From Paenibacillus sp. JCM 10914 (GTDB lineage Bacteria > Bacillota > Bacilli > Paenibacillales > Paenibacillaceae), in contig NZ_BAZR01000004.1 of the NCBI RefSeq assembly GCF_001315105.1, forward strand, positions 124,001-188,000: 64,000 nt of DNA, written 5' to 3'. The translations under genes and the position numbers were made by a program. Below are positions 43,848 to 53,820 of this stretch, in pieces (position 1 is the first letter of the stretch; the number at the start of each line of letters is the position of its first letter). Below the pieces are notes generated by a model that searched no databases, was not told the origin of the DNA, and saw only the letters and a program-made list of their open reading frames with translations.

Positions 43848-44827
43848 ATGCAATACAGAGCACTCGGAAGAACCGGAATCAAGGTGTCGGAGGTAAGCTA
43901 GGCACGATGGCTTTCGGCCATTGGATTGATGAGCGGGCATCGGCTGCGGTTCTTGAACAGGCGCTGGATCGCGGGATCAATCTGGTAGATACCGCAGACG
44001 TGTATGGAACCGGAATGGACAACGGTGAGATTGCCCAATTGGGAGAGTCCGAGAATATACTCGGCAACCTGCTCCAGGGGAGACGACATGATATTCTGTT
44101 GGCCACCAAGCTTCATAATCGAATGGGAGCGGGCATTAATGATCAGGGTCAAAGCCGTTATCATATCTACCGTGCGCTGGAGAATAGCTTGAAGCGTCTT
44201 CGAACCGATTACATTGATCTATATCAGGTGCATCGCTTTGATGAGTCAACACCGCTTGAAGAGACACTTGAAACTCTGACCGATCTCGTCAAGGCTGGCA
44301 AAATTCGATATATTGGCTGTTCGAATTACGCGGCTTGGCAGCTTGCCAAAGCGCATGGTGTTAGCGCCTTGCACGGGCTGCGCAGATTCGAAACCGTGCA
44401 GCCGGAATACAGCCTCATTACGAGAGATATTGAGCGCGAACTGATTCCTTATACTCAGTCCGAACAGGTGGGCGTTATCGTCTATAGCCCGCTGGGGCGC
44501 GGAATATTGTCTGGGAAGTATCGGCCAGGTGAAGCACCTCCGTCCGATTCACGACTTGCCGCGGGGGAGCAGCGATTGCAATTGCTGTTGAACCAGCGAC
44601 ATGCGCTAGGCATGGTTGAAGGTATCCGGCCATTGGCAGCGGCGCGGGGATGGAGTCTTCCGCAATTTGCACTGAATTGGGTGCTTAGCCGACCTGGTAT
44701 TACTTCGGCCATACTAGGTGCTTCGAAGCCGGAGCATATAACCGAGACGTTGGCATATGCCGGCGAACGTTTAACGGAAGTGGAACTGCAAGAGATCGAT
44801 CGTCTTGCCCTAGAGTTACAACAATAA
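43848..44827 (+). CDS. Aldo/keto reductase, one frameshift
   Basis: NADPH-dependent oxidoreductase of the AKR superfamily with catalytic residues in order: Asp in NLVDTADVYGTG (with Tyr), Lys in ILLATKLHNRMG and HRFDESTPLEETL; C-terminal NADPH-binding WVLSRPGITSAILGASKPEH. The first 17 residues (MQYRALGRTGIKVSEVS) are in another frame; one missing T near 43899 (AAGCTAGGC, expected AAGCTTAGGC) joins them to LGTMAFG and gives 326 residues. AGGGGAGG precedes ATG 43848. As first gene of the operon it may reduce an aldehyde or ketone left after C-S bond cleavage. Confidence 0.88.
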
Positions 44828-44874
44828 CAACAACATCAACGAAAAGTTAACCAACCAGGAAGGTGACAGAGGCC

Positions 44875-46215
44875 ATGAGTGTAGAACAACGTCAATTGCA
44901 TTTAGGATTATTTCTATTTGGGACAGGCTATCATCCCGCAGGCTGGAGACTGCCGGAAGGCAAGAGTGATGGAGCATATGATCCCCAATTTCTCGGAGAG
45001 GTTGCGAAGAAACTGGAGGCAGCGAAGTTCGATTTCTTTTTTCTCGGGGATCGATTGGCAACGAGTGCCGATATGCAGTATTTGTTCCCTTCCCAAATGA
45101 CGCGGCTGGAGCCGTTCACGATGCTATCCTATCTGGCAGCGGTCACGGATAGGATCGGTTTGATCGGTACAATTAATACGACGTATGCTGAGCCTTATAA
45201 TGTGGCTCGGTTTACAGCTTCACTGGATCATTTAAGCCAAGGACGTGCATCTTGGAACGTTGTCACGGGTTCCGATACGCGGGCGGCACTGAATTTCAGC
45301 CGAGAGAAGCATTGGGATAATGCCAAACGCTACGATTACGCCGAGGAATTCATTGAAATCGTCAGCGGACTTTGGGATACGTGGGAAGATGATTCTCTGC
45401 CACGGGATAAAGCAAGCGGCGTGTTTGCAGACGGTAGCAAGGTGCATAACTTGGATCACGTCGGGGAGAACTTTTCCGTTGCCGGTCCACTGAACATCCT
45501 GCGCCCGATTCAAGGGCAGCTTCCGCTGATCACGGCTGGAACTTCGCTTCGCAGCCAGATATTGGCCGCTACATATTCCGATATGGTATTTACCGGCACG
45601 AATGTCAAGGAAGTCGCTGTGGATTTTTATAAGGCAGTAAAAGGCCGCTTGCCTGAATACGGGAGAGAGGCATCGGATTTGAAGGTACTGCCTGGTCTTG
45701 TACCCATCGTTGGCCGCACAGAGGAAGAAGCGCGAGCTAAATATGCCGAGCTGAATGCCTTGGTTGTGACCGATTACGATCTAGGTCCTTTGTCGGAGAA
45801 GATCGGCATTGATCTTAGGGGATATTCACTGGATGATCCTTTGCCGGATCTGTCCGCTTCTGAGAGCGCATTGCACTGGGCAGAGCTGGCAAGAAGAGCT
45901 AACGGGCGTGATGACATTACGATTCTGGATCTATTCTATTTTTTCACCGTGACAGTGCGAGGTCATCTGCTTGTCGTCGGTAGTGCAGAACAGATCGCGG
46001 ATATTATAGAAGAATGGTTCGTGGAAGAGGCCGCGGACGGATTCAACGTATGTCCTCCGTATATGCCGGGCGGCCTGGATCTCTTCCTGGAATTGGTTGT
46101 ACCGGAGCTTCAGCGCCGGGGGTTATTCCGGAAGGAGTATGAAGGTAGCACGTTCCGTGACCACCTCGGACTTCGCCGCCCCGGAAACCGTTACGAGTTG
46201 ATAGCGAAAGGGTGA
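44875..46215 (+). CDS. FMN-dependent monooxygenase, NtaA/SnaA/DszA family
   Basis: Two-component luciferase-like monooxygenase of 446 residues, using FMNH2 from a separate reductase. Motifs: LFLFGTGYHPAGWRLPE, FFLGDRLATSAD, RIGLIGTINTTYAEPYNVAR, LDHLSQGRASWNVVTGSD and the family tail DHLGLRRPGNRYELIAKG. Related enzymes cleave sulfones, dimethyl sulfide, alkanesulfonates or nitrilotriacetate. Genes for an SsuBC-type importer and a sulfurtransferase follow, so an organosulfur substrate is likely. ATG 44875 behind AGGAAGGTG is preferred to GTG 44863. No flavin reductase gene is in the operon. Confidence 0.92.
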   Translation: MSVEQRQLHLGLFLFGTGYHPAGWRLPEGKSDGAYDPQFLGEVAKKLEAAKFDFFFLGDRLATSADMQYLFPSQMTRLEPFTMLSYLAAVTDRIGLIGTINTTYAEPYNVARFTASLDHLSQGRASWNVVTGSDTRAALNFSREKHWDNAKRYDYAEEFIEIVSGLWDTWEDDSLPRDKASGVFADGSKVHNLDHVGENFSVAGPLNILRPIQGQLPLITAGTSLRSQILAATYSDMVFTGTNVKEVAVDFYKAVKGRLPEYGREASDLKVLPGLVPIVGRTEEEARAKYAELNALVVTDYDLGPLSEKIGIDLRGYSLDDPLPDLSASESALHWAELARRANGRDDITILDLFYFFTVTVRGHLLVVGSAEQIADIIEEWFVEEAADGFNVCPPYMPGGLDLFLELVVPELQRRGLFRKEYEGSTFRDHLGLRRPGNRYELIAKG

Positions 46216-46222
46216 AGAGCCG

Positions 46223-46999
46223 ATGGGAACGCACCATACCAAGAAATATAAGGGAATATGGGGGTGGCAGATCGCTCTGCTGCTCGTCATTCTCGGTATT
46301 TGTGAGGTGCTGGTACGCACGGATACCGTGAGCAGCCTTTATCTTCCGGCTCCTTCGCAAGTATTCAAAGAGCTGTTCGCACTATTTGTAGAAGGCGAGA
46401 TCTGGCGGCACTTATATGTTACATTAACCGAGTTTATCGTGGGATACGGCATATCGGCCGTGGGAGGTCTGGCGATCGGCATGGCCCTTGTATTGATTCC
46501 ATGGGCTGAACAGTTCTTTCGTCCATATCTGTCGGCACTGATGGCGATCCCGAAGGTGACGGTAGTTCCGCTTCTTGCGCTCTGGCTTGGGATCGGCATG
46601 ACGCATAAAATATCGATTGTGTTCCTGTTCTGTTTCTTCACCATAACCGTCAATACAATGGCTGGGATCAAACAGACGGCGGACAACCATCTCAAGGTTG
46701 CCAGAGTATTTGAAGCTACGCGCGCCCAGACGATCATGAAGGTTATTTTGCCGTCGGCAGCGCCTACGATCTTCGCCGCCTTGCGCATTACCGCAGCAAC
46801 CGGTCTCGTCGGTGCTCTGTTCGGGGAAATGCTAGCCTCAAAGGATGGATTGGGCAATATTCTCGTCAAGGCAACATCTTTATACAATACGGCTCAAGCC
46901 TTTGCGATTGTAGCGTTGGTCACCGTGGTTTCGGTACTTATTATTTCACTCATCGATATATTAGAGCGGAACGTGTTCTTGAAATGGAAATCGTCTTAG
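46223..46999 (+). CDS. ABC transporter permease (SsuC/TauC type)
   Basis: A 258-residue inner-membrane permease with six predicted helices (WQIALLLVILGICEVLV, YGISAVGGLAIGMALVLI, KISIVFLFCFFTITVNTMAG, FAIVALVTVVSVLIISLIDIL) and the cytoplasmic EAA loop (VARVFEATRAQTIMKVILPSAAPTIFAALR). It starts 7 bp after the monooxygenase stop and is followed by the binding protein and ATPase. It should import aliphatic sulfonates or a similar organosulfur compound, probably as a homodimer. Confidence 0.93.
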   Translation: MGTHHTKKYKGIWGWQIALLLVILGICEVLVRTDTVSSLYLPAPSQVFKELFALFVEGEIWRHLYVTLTEFIVGYGISAVGGLAIGMALVLIPWAEQFFRPYLSALMAIPKVTVVPLLALWLGIGMTHKISIVFLFCFFTITVNTMAGIKQTADNHLKVARVFEATRAQTIMKVILPSAAPTIFAALRITAATGLVGALFGEMLASKDGLGNILVKATSLYNTAQAFAIVALVTVVSVLIISLIDILERNVFLKWKSS

Positions 47000-47040
47000 G
47001 AGTAATCGTAGAGAGCAGTGCATAACGGGGAGAGATCTAA

Positions 47041-48050
47041 ATGACATTAAGAAAATTTCAGCCATTCGTAGCAGTTTTAGTTGCCGTCACGCTGACCGCC
47101 ATTATTGCGGGTTGCGGGAGTACGGACAGCACGGAGAAAGCTTCGCCAGCCAGCAATGGGGAGGGGAATACGAACAGCAAACTAGAGAAGATCAGATATG
47201 CTCCGCTTAGCGGTGTGAGCGGCCTGGCTGTTTCATTCGGCGCCGAGAAGGGGTTCTTCGAAGAGGAGGGTCTTGACGTAGAGTTTATTACGACGACCGA
47301 TCCGATCGCCGGCCTGACCAGCAGAGATATTGATGTTGTGGACGTAGCTACGACAACGGCTATCGTTGCGGCAGGTAAAGGGGCGCCGGTCAAGATCGTA
47401 TCCTCTATGTTCCGGACGAAGGGGCCGTTCTATCTCATAGCTTCCCCGGACATTAAGAATGTCGAGGATTTAAAAGGCAAGAAGGTTGGGATCGCCGTAT
47501 TCGGCAGCGGACTTGAAATCTACACGCGAGTCATTCTAAAGGAGCATGGATTGAATCCGGAGGATGTCACGTTCATTGCCAACAGTACCCATCAAGCGGC
47601 TTTTGCCAGCTTGGAGACGGGGCAAGTGGATGCAACCATTATCCATGAACCGTTCGCCTCACTGGCCGAGAAAGAGGGCAAAGGTAACATTATTGCTACA
47701 GGTTGGGATTATTTGCCGACGTTCCATACCGGAGTGCTTGCGGCCCGCGAGGTATTCTGGAAGATAAGCCGGAAGCGGTAGAGAAACTGCTGCGAGCGTA
47801 CTTTAAGTCGCAAGAATATGCGAAGAGCCACCCTGAAGAATATAAGGCCTATTATTTGAAGAAGATTGAGATTGATCCGGAAGTGCTGGATTTGGCGCTG
47901 GAGCGGGAAGAGGTGCTGTGGGAGAACAATCCGGATGTGGATATCAGTGCTTTGAACGATACGCAGCAGATTCAGAAGGAGCTTGGCTTCCAAGATGAAA
48001 TATACGAGGTGGAGGATATTATCGATTTGCGATTCATCCCTAAACCATAG
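47041..48050 (+). CDS. ABC transporter substrate-binding lipoprotein (SsuA type), one frameshift
   Basis: Binding component of the importer: signal peptide and lipobox (IIAGCGS), SsuA-fold motifs YAPLSGVSGLAVSFGAEKGFF, LTSRDIDVVDVATTTAIVAAG, LKGKKVGIAVFGSGLEIYTRVILKEHGL and DATIIHEPFA. The frame breaks at 47758: one missing T (TATTCTGGAAG, expected TATTCTTGGAAG) joins LAAREVF to LEDKPEAVEKLLRAYF and gives 336 residues. GGGGAGAG precedes ATG 47041. It lies between the permease and ATPase genes. Confidence 0.9.
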
Positions 48051-48072
48051 ATAAGAACAGGAGGTGTTCCGT

Positions 48073-48846
48073 ATGTCAGGATTTACGGTGCAAAATGTAT
48101 CAAAGATCTATGATGGAGACCTTCCCACGACCACGCTCCAGAACATCAATTTACAGGTCCGTGACGGCGAGTTCCTCTGCATTCTTGGTCCGAGCGGATG
48201 CGGCAAAAGTACACTGCTTGAACTGCTTGCAGGTCTTCAAGCGCCGACGGAAGGCGAGATTCTGCTTGATGATGTACCTGTGAAAGGCCCAACGCGACAA
48301 TCGGGTGTCGTGTTCCAAGATGCTTCCTTATATCCTTGGCGCAACATTGCGCAGAATGTCGGACTTGGGTTGGAGATCGGGGGGATGAATAAGGCAGAGC
48401 GGCAGGAACTCGTTCATAAATATTTGAATATGGTCGGTTTGGAGGGGTTCGGTTCCAAATATCCACACCATCTGTCTGGCGGGATGCGCCAGCGTGCCGG
48501 CATTGCAAGGGCGCTGGTCGGTAGCCCTAAGATTCTGCTCATGGACGAGCCGTTCGGGGCGGTCGATCATCTTACAAGACTTCAGCTTCAGCAAGATCTG
48601 CTTCGCATATGGCAGGAAGAGCAGAAGACGGTTGTGTTTGTGACACACGATGTATCGGAGGCCGTGTTCTTAGCGGATCGGATCGTCTTGCTCTCACCAC
48701 GTCCGGGACGGATTCATCATATATTCGAGGTGAGGGAGGAACGACCGCGCAAGCGTGAAGATGCAGGCCTGCTTAAGATTCAGAATGACATCTATTCTGC
48801 GATATACGATGTGAAGACGGAAGAGGATTTAGAGTTTACGATCTGA
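48073..48846 (+). CDS. ABC transporter ATP-binding protein (SsuB/TauB type)
   Basis: Cytoplasmic ATPase driving the sulfonate-type importer. In 257 residues: Walker A GPSGCGKST (39-47), Q-loop VVFQDASLYPW, signature LSGGMRQRAGIARAL, Walker B ILLMDEPFGAVD and the switch histidine in VFVTHDVSEAV. ATG 48073 follows AGGAGGTG. The order monooxygenase-permease-binding protein-ATPase-sulfurtransferase is a single operon with short gaps. It may also energise import by the orphan binding protein at 35837-36844. Confidence 0.95.
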   Translation: MSGFTVQNVSKIYDGDLPTTTLQNINLQVRDGEFLCILGPSGCGKSTLLELLAGLQAPTEGEILLDDVPVKGPTRQSGVVFQDASLYPWRNIAQNVGLGLEIGGMNKAERQELVHKYLNMVGLEGFGSKYPHHLSGGMRQRAGIARALVGSPKILLMDEPFGAVDHLTRLQLQQDLLRIWQEEQKTVVFVTHDVSEAVFLADRIVLLSPRPGRIHHIFEVREERPRKREDAGLLKIQNDIYSAIYDVKTEEDLEFTI

Positions 48847-48865
48847 TCGGAAAGGATGTGATCTC

Positions 48866-49711
48866 GTGTCGAATCTCGTGAGTAAGGAATGGCTATTGGA
48901 ACAGATGCAGTCCGAAGCCAGTAAGATCTCGATTGTGGACGTGCGCTTTCGAACGGGGACGGAGGAACAAGGCATAGAGGCCTATAAGCGTGGACATCTT
49001 CCCGGCGCGGTATTCATCGACTTGAAAAATGATCTGGCTGATTCGCCCGGGAAGCATGGCGGACGCAGTCCTCTGCCTTCACCAGAACGATTGGCCGAAC
49101 GCTTCGGTAAACTCGGCATGACCAGAGATGTGCCGGTCATCGTCTATGACGATGACTTAAGGCCCGAAGCAGCAAGGTTGTGGTGGATACTGAGATATTT
49201 AGGACATCAGCATGTCTATATATTGGACGGTGGTTATGCCGGGTGGAAAGCAGCGGGATATCCGCAATCATCTGATATAACCGAAGCAACGTCTCGGAAA
49301 TTCGAAGTGGATATCCAGCACAATTGGTTGGCGGACGTGAACGAGGTGGGACAGAAGCTGAACCAAGCCGGTGTGATCTTACTTGACTCCCGCGATTGGC
49401 AGCAATACGCAGGGAAGACGGCACCGCTTGACCCGGTTGCAGGTCATATTCCCGGCGCGCTGCACGCTTTTTGGAAGGATGGCCTTCATGAAGACGGAAG
49501 GTTAAAGGATTCATTGGAGCAACAGAAGCGGTTTGGCTACATTTCACCGGACGATGAAGTCATTGTCTATTGTGGTTCAGGGCTCTCCGCCTGCCCGAAT
49601 GTGCTGGCCTTGCAAGAAGCCGGATTTCATAAGGTGAAATTGTATGCTGGCAGCTGGAGTGATTGGATCTCATATGAGGGTAACCCGATCGCAACGAGTG
49701 AAACGAGCTGA
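48866..49711 (+). CDS. Thiosulfate/3-mercaptopyruvate sulfurtransferase (tandem rhodanese)
   Basis: Two rhodanese domains in 281 residues: an inactive N-terminal one (SIVDVRFRTGTEEQG, VIVYDDDLRPEAARLWWILRYLG) and an active C-terminal one (ILLDSRDWQQYAG, VIVYCGSGLSACPNVLAL) with catalytic Cys236 and the CGSGLSA loop. Transfers sulfane sulfur to cyanide or thiols. GTG 48866 follows AAAGGATG. As the last gene of the operon it probably handles sulfur released from the imported compound. Confidence 0.93.
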   Translation: MSNLVSKEWLLEQMQSEASKISIVDVRFRTGTEEQGIEAYKRGHLPGAVFIDLKNDLADSPGKHGGRSPLPSPERLAERFGKLGMTRDVPVIVYDDDLRPEAARLWWILRYLGHQHVYILDGGYAGWKAAGYPQSSDITEATSRKFEVDIQHNWLADVNEVGQKLNQAGVILLDSRDWQQYAGKTAPLDPVAGHIPGALHAFWKDGLHEDGRLKDSLEQQKRFGYISPDDEVIVYCGSGLSACPNVLALQEAGFHKVKLYAGSWSDWISYEGNPIATSETS

Positions 49712-49759
49712 GTATTACTGGCTAATAAGAACGTATCTGATGGTCGACCAGATGACTGG

Positions 49760-49789
49760 AGGCACTGCTCAAGAGCTGTGCCTTTTTTT
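49760..49789 (+). terminator. Terminator of the organosulfur operon
   Basis: AGGCACTGCTC pairs with GAGCTGTGCCT around AA, with two G-T pairs, followed by seven T. Confidence 0.9.
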
Positions 49790-49844
49790 GTGCGAATTTG
49801 GGAGTGTTGATGAACTTATATATGTGTGATGGGAGGCCAATGAT

Positions 49845-50684
49845 GTGAAGGACATCGGCGTACAGGGGAATGGGAAATATAATATCCCTTCAGATATAGA
49901 GCGAAAGAGCGGCTTATGGATTTTGCGAGCGGGCCATAATCGGATGAACGTCCGCTATCATGAGGGACCGAGAATATCAGAGAACTTCACGCTTTACTAT
50001 GTAGAGCAGGGAAGCGTTGTACTTGCCTACGATCAGAGGGAGCTCATCTTCTCCGAAGGGGATGTCTTCTGCCTGTTTCCTCATATCCGGTATCGATTGT
50101 ATGAGACGAATCCATATCAGCATGAGAGAGCATCGCTGCATATGTCATGGATTACCTTTGATGGCGAACTCGCAACGGCTGCATTAGATCAGGTCGGCAT
50201 CCATCGCGATACGCCGTTCGTTCGTCGCGTGATGAAGCCGGCGCTTATCAGCTTGCTTCATCACATCTACGAGGCGATGAATTCGAATGAACCGGGCAGC
50301 GAGTTTATTCGCCAGAAATGGATCTATCAGATGTTCGAGCTGTTGGCTGCCGACCCCTCCAAGTCCAAACATCGAGCAAATTGGCTGCAGCAAAGCCTGC
50401 ATTATATGGATGCCCACTATATGGAGGGAATAACTGTGACCGACGTAGTAGAACAGGCTGGCGTGCATCGGACCCACCTGTATTGCGAGTTCATTCGGGT
50501 CTACGGAATAAGCCCGAGCCATTATCTGATGAAGCTGCGAATGGAACGCGCGGCCACCTTGCTCACAGAGACTGAAGTCTCCGTAACCGAGGCCGCTTAT
50601 TCTCTTGGTTACTCCAATCTGCATACGTTCTCCAGGGCATTCGCCAAATACCACCGGACATCTCCGACCGCTTACCGAAGATAA
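49845..50684 (+). CDS. AraC family transcriptional regulator with cupin sensor domain
   Basis: A 279-residue regulator: N-terminal cupin-like ligand domain (FTLYYVEQGSVVLAYDQRELIFSEGD, about 45-90) and C-terminal double helix-turn-helix (YMEGITVTDVVEQAGVHRTHL, FIRVYGISPSHYL, TEAAYSLGYSNLHTFSRAF, HRTSPTAYR). GTG 49845 follows GGGAGGCC. It is upstream of the GH16 glucanase gene in the same direction with a 166-bp gap, so it may regulate that gene. The inducer is probably a sugar. Confidence 0.88.
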   Translation: MKDIGVQGNGKYNIPSDIERKSGLWILRAGHNRMNVRYHEGPRISENFTLYYVEQGSVVLAYDQRELIFSEGDVFCLFPHIRYRLYETNPYQHERASLHMSWITFDGELATAALDQVGIHRDTPFVRRVMKPALISLLHHIYEAMNSNEPGSEFIRQKWIYQMFELLAADPSKSKHRANWLQQSLHYMDAHYMEGITVTDVVEQAGVHRTHLYCEFIRVYGISPSHYLMKLRMERAATLLTETEVSVTEAAYSLGYSNLHTFSRAFAKYHRTSPTAYRR

Positions 50685-50850
50685 AATGCAAAGTGTGAAT
50701 CCACCTTAGATGCTGCTTCAGATCGTGAACTGTAGGGAAAGACCGTCAAATAGTGCAGGTATATCATTGAAATGGCTGAGATTTGGCATTCTTCTGGATG
50801 TAGGATGAAATGGAACGATCCTATCCTGTATGAAAGAAGAGGTGTTATTC

Positions 50851-51620
50851 ATGTACACAATGAAGTTGATGAAAAGGAAGTGGACGGCTGTTCTTGCCGG
50901 AACCGCGCTGCTATGCAGCATTCTGCTGCCCATCCAGCTTCAGCCGCGGACGTTGCATTCAACGAGCCGCTGAACGGCGTGAATTCAAGTCTATTCTACA
51001 CGTCCGATGGTTGGGCGAACGGTCCTGATTTCGGTGTTGGCTGGAAAGCGGCCAATCAGGAATTTTCCAACGGAATAATGGCGCTCAGGCTCGATAATGC
51101 AGGATGTCCCGCTGGTTGCTCAGGCAAAAGCTATGCTTCTGCCGAATATGCTACTCAGCTGAAGTATGGCTACGGCCGGGTCGAGGCGCGTATGAAGGCG
51201 GCCAAAGGGACGGGACTCGTAACCAGCCTGTTTACGTACTCCGGTCAGGCGGCAGGAACCTCTAATGATGAGATTGATATCGAAATCCTTGGCAAGGACA
51301 CAACGAAGATGGAGACGAATTATTTTACCAATGGCGTTGGCCAGCATAGTACGATCATCAATCTTGGATTCGATGCTTCGTTAGACTTTCACAATTATGC
51401 GTTTGAATGGTCGCCTACATTCATAAAGTGGTATGTCGATGGGAGGCTGGTCCATACCGAGAACGGTTCGCGCGGGGCACTTCCCACAAGTCCAGGACAT
51501 ATTATGGTTAACCTGTGGTCAGGTTCAGGGCCGGCTCAAGTGTGGACGGGAACCTTCAACTATCCTGGAGCACCGGTACGGGCATACTACGACTGGATCA
51601 AATTTACCCCGGCTAACTAA
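50851..51620 (+). CDS. Secreted beta-1,3-1,4-glucanase (GH16 lichenase), one frameshift
   Basis: Extracellular endoglucanase cleaving mixed-linkage beta-glucan. ATG 50851 opens a signal peptide (MKLMKRKWTAVLAGTALL, then LLPIPASA) with GAAGAGGTG upstream; the mature part carries the GH16 catalytic block NDEIDIEILGKD (two Glu and an Asp), YGYGRVEARMKAAKGTG, FHNYAFEWSP and HIMVNLWSG. Signal and mature parts are in different frames: one missing C at 50934-50935 (CATCCAGCTT, expected CATCCCAGCTT) gives PIPASAADVAFNEP and 256 residues, the normal lichenase size. It sits between two AraC regulators beside an oligosaccharide importer. Confidence 0.92.
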
Positions 51621-51686
51621 ATCAGCTTCCACTGTAAGCTGATAAAGAACAAGGCAAACTCCGTAGTCTGTTTCTACGTAGAGAAG

Positions 51687-51736
51687 AGCTGTCCAAGTTC
51701 AGGTCCGTAAGGATTCTGCACGGACAGCTTTTTTTA
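51687..51736 (+). terminator. Terminator after GH16 glucanase gene
   Basis: AGCTGTCC (51687-51694) pairs with GGACAGCT (51722-51729) around a 27-nt loop, followed by T7. Confidence 0.85.
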
Positions 51737-51787
51737 TTTACAACGATGGAATATAGATGATAGAGTCTTTGACATAATGATGTATGT

Positions 51788-51801
51788 GTTAAACGCTTTC
51801 A
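51788..51801. promoter_or_regulatory. Cre-like site before the AraC regulator of the ABC operon
   Basis: GTTAAACGCTTTCA matches 12 of 14 positions of the TGWAANCGNTNWCA cre consensus; the two 5' positions differ. It lies about 30 bp before the TTG start, where binding could block transcription under glucose. Confidence 0.4.
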
Positions 51802-51830
51802 ATCATTTCCGATGGAGGAGGTGCTTACAA

Positions 51831-52709
51831 TTGCCGTCAATTATGCGTGAAGAAGCAATTCCGAAGGAGAAAGTAATATTAGCCAAGCAATATCCAGTTT
51901 TCGTGGCGGATACGATCGGCGTCACGAGCCACTATCAGAAGCTGCATTGGCATAACGTACTTGAGATCAACTATATCAAAGCGGGGACCGGCTATTACAT
52001 GATTAACGGTCAGCGATACGACTTTCGGCAGGGGGATATGCTGCTTATCAATTCCAATGATCTGCATTGCGCGCATGAGACCGAGGATCTGATCATGACG
52101 GTCATCACGTTTGATCCGACTTGGTTTATTCATAATCTTCGATTTGATGCGGAGTTGTTCAGTCCTTTTAGAGAAATGGGCACACACTTTACCAATCTGA
52201 TCTGCCGCGATCATCCGGCAATGGACAAGCTGCGGAGGCTGGTATTAGAGCTGCAGGAGGAGAATGAGCAGGGGCGCAGATCCCATGCAACAACGGTGTA
52301 TGCACTGCTGCTGCAAGTGATGGCCACGGTTAACCGGGAGTGCCGGATTACCGGAGGACGGGGTAATGAACCGGGCATCGGCGAGCGACAGTTAGAGAAG
52401 ATGCGCCAGGTCATTCTGGTCATGGAGCAGAATTATGCCCATCCCTGGACGCTTGAAGAACTGGCCTCGCTCGTGTATCTCAGCCCATCGCGCTTTAGCG
52501 AAATATTCAAGCGTGCCGTTGGCATGCCGCCGCTGTTATATTTGATCCATATTCGACTTGAACAGGCGGTCATGATGCTGGACGGCGGTCAGATGAAAGT
52601 GATGGATGTCGCGCTGGAATGCGGGTTCCGCACATTAACCAATTTTAATAGGCTCTTCAAGAAGCACATCGGCATGACACCGAAAGCCTCACAGAAGCAG
52701 CAAACGTAA
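51831..52709 (+). CDS. AraC family transcriptional regulator of the beta-glucoside-type operon
   Basis: A 292-residue regulator with an N-terminal cupin (HWHNVLEINYIKAGTGYYMINGQRYDFRQGDMLLI) and C-terminal AraC helix-turn-helix (WTLEELASLVYLSPSRFSEIFKRAVGMPP, MKVMDVALECGFRTLTNFNRLFKKHIGMTP). TTG 51831 is preferred, with AGGAGGTG 7 bp upstream. It is followed, after a short terminator-like hairpin, by the ABC importer operon, and is probably its activator. Confidence 0.9.
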   Translation: MPSIMREEAIPKEKVILAKQYPVFVADTIGVTSHYQKLHWHNVLEINYIKAGTGYYMINGQRYDFRQGDMLLINSNDLHCAHETEDLIMTVITFDPTWFIHNLRFDAELFSPFREMGTHFTNLICRDHPAMDKLRRLVLELQEENEQGRRSHATTVYALLLQVMATVNRECRITGGRGNEPGIGERQLEKMRQVILVMEQNYAHPWTLEELASLVYLSPSRFSEIFKRAVGMPPLLYLIHIRLEQAVMMLDGGQMKVMDVALECGFRTLTNFNRLFKKHIGMTPKASQKQQT

Positions 52710-52735
52710 AAACCAGTGAAATAGTGCTGGTTTTT
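52708..52735 (+). terminator. Terminator after AraC gene
   Basis: AAAAACCAG (52708-52716) pairs with CTGGTTTTT (52727-52735), T-rich 3' arm. Confidence 0.8.
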
Positions 52736-52844
52736 ACTCGTTTTAGCAGAGAAATGGATCAGAGACAAGCGCTACAATGAAAGGGCAATAACCTCGGGAT
52801 CATGTTATTAAATCTAACGCAAGACAAAAAAGAGGGGGATGCCG

Positions 52845-53796
52845 ATGGCGCAAGTGGAGTTAGAAGGAAAGACAGAGCCGCTGAGCAGGAGAGGGCCGCT
52901 TCGCCGCTTTCTGAAGCAGTGGGACATTCAGCTGATGGTGCTACCGGCCATGATGTTCATCCTTGTATTCAGTTATGTTCCGATGTATGGGGTTTTGATG
53001 GCTTTTCAGGATTACAGTTTGTTTAAGGGGTTCATGAATAGTCCTTGGGTCGGACTAAAGCATTTCGAGATGTTCTTCCAAGCACCTGAATTCTGGACGG
53101 TCATTCGCAACACGCTCGTAATCAGCGCGCTGAAACTGTGCATCGGATTCCCGGCACCGATCCTGCTCGCGCTAATGCTCAATGAGGTGGGCAGACGTTC
53201 TTTCAAGCGATTGATCCAGACGATCAGCTACCTGCCGCATTTCTTGTCCTGGGTTATCGTATCGGGCTTCGTCATTTCGATTCTGTCCACGGATAACGGC
53301 AGTCTGAACATCTTGCTGCAGAAGTTGAATCTGATTGAAGATCCCGTCAATTTTCTGTCAGAGCAAGTATTTCTGGAGCATTCTCACCCTGACCAATGTA
53401 TGGAAGGAGATCGGCTTCTCCTCGATCGTATATCTGGCGGCCATTGCCGGAATTAATCCGCAATTGTACGAGGCGGCTTCGATCGACGGTGCAAGTCGAA
53501 TGAAACAGATCTTCACCATCACGGTTCCCTCGATCATGCCTGTAGTGGTCGTATTCTTCATACTCGCCATCGGCAACTTCCTGAATGCGGGCTTCGAGGA
53601 TATTTTGCTGCTGGCCGGCAACCCGGTTCTCCGGGATGTCAGCGACGTGATCGATACCTATGTTTATCGAATCGGCATTCAGAATAGCAGGTATTCTTAT
53701 GCAACGGCAGCCGGTTTATTCAAATCAATCATTAGTGTCGTTCTATTAACCGGAGCCAACTACCTGGCCCGTAAATCGGGGAACAGCCTATGGTAA
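52845..53796 (+). CDS. ABC sugar permease, LplB/YtcP type, one frameshift
   Basis: Inner-membrane permease (MalF-like) of the CUT1 oligosaccharide importers. N-terminal basic region, MVLPAMMFILVFSYVPMYGV helix, four further helices, and the EAA loop YEAASIDGASRMKQIFTITVPSI. The frame breaks at 53370-53372: removing one T from TTT gives EQVFWSILTLTNVWKEIG and 316 residues. ATG 52845 behind GAGGGGG is preferred over ATG 52839. First gene of the operon permease-permease-binding protein-kinase-GH4. Confidence 0.91.
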
Positions 53797-53820
53797 GGAA
53801 CGAGAGGGGGAACTTATGCC

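Noticed and set aside
49845..52709. Two AraC genes as one duplicated locus
   Set aside because: The proteins share only the family fold; their sequences differ throughout.
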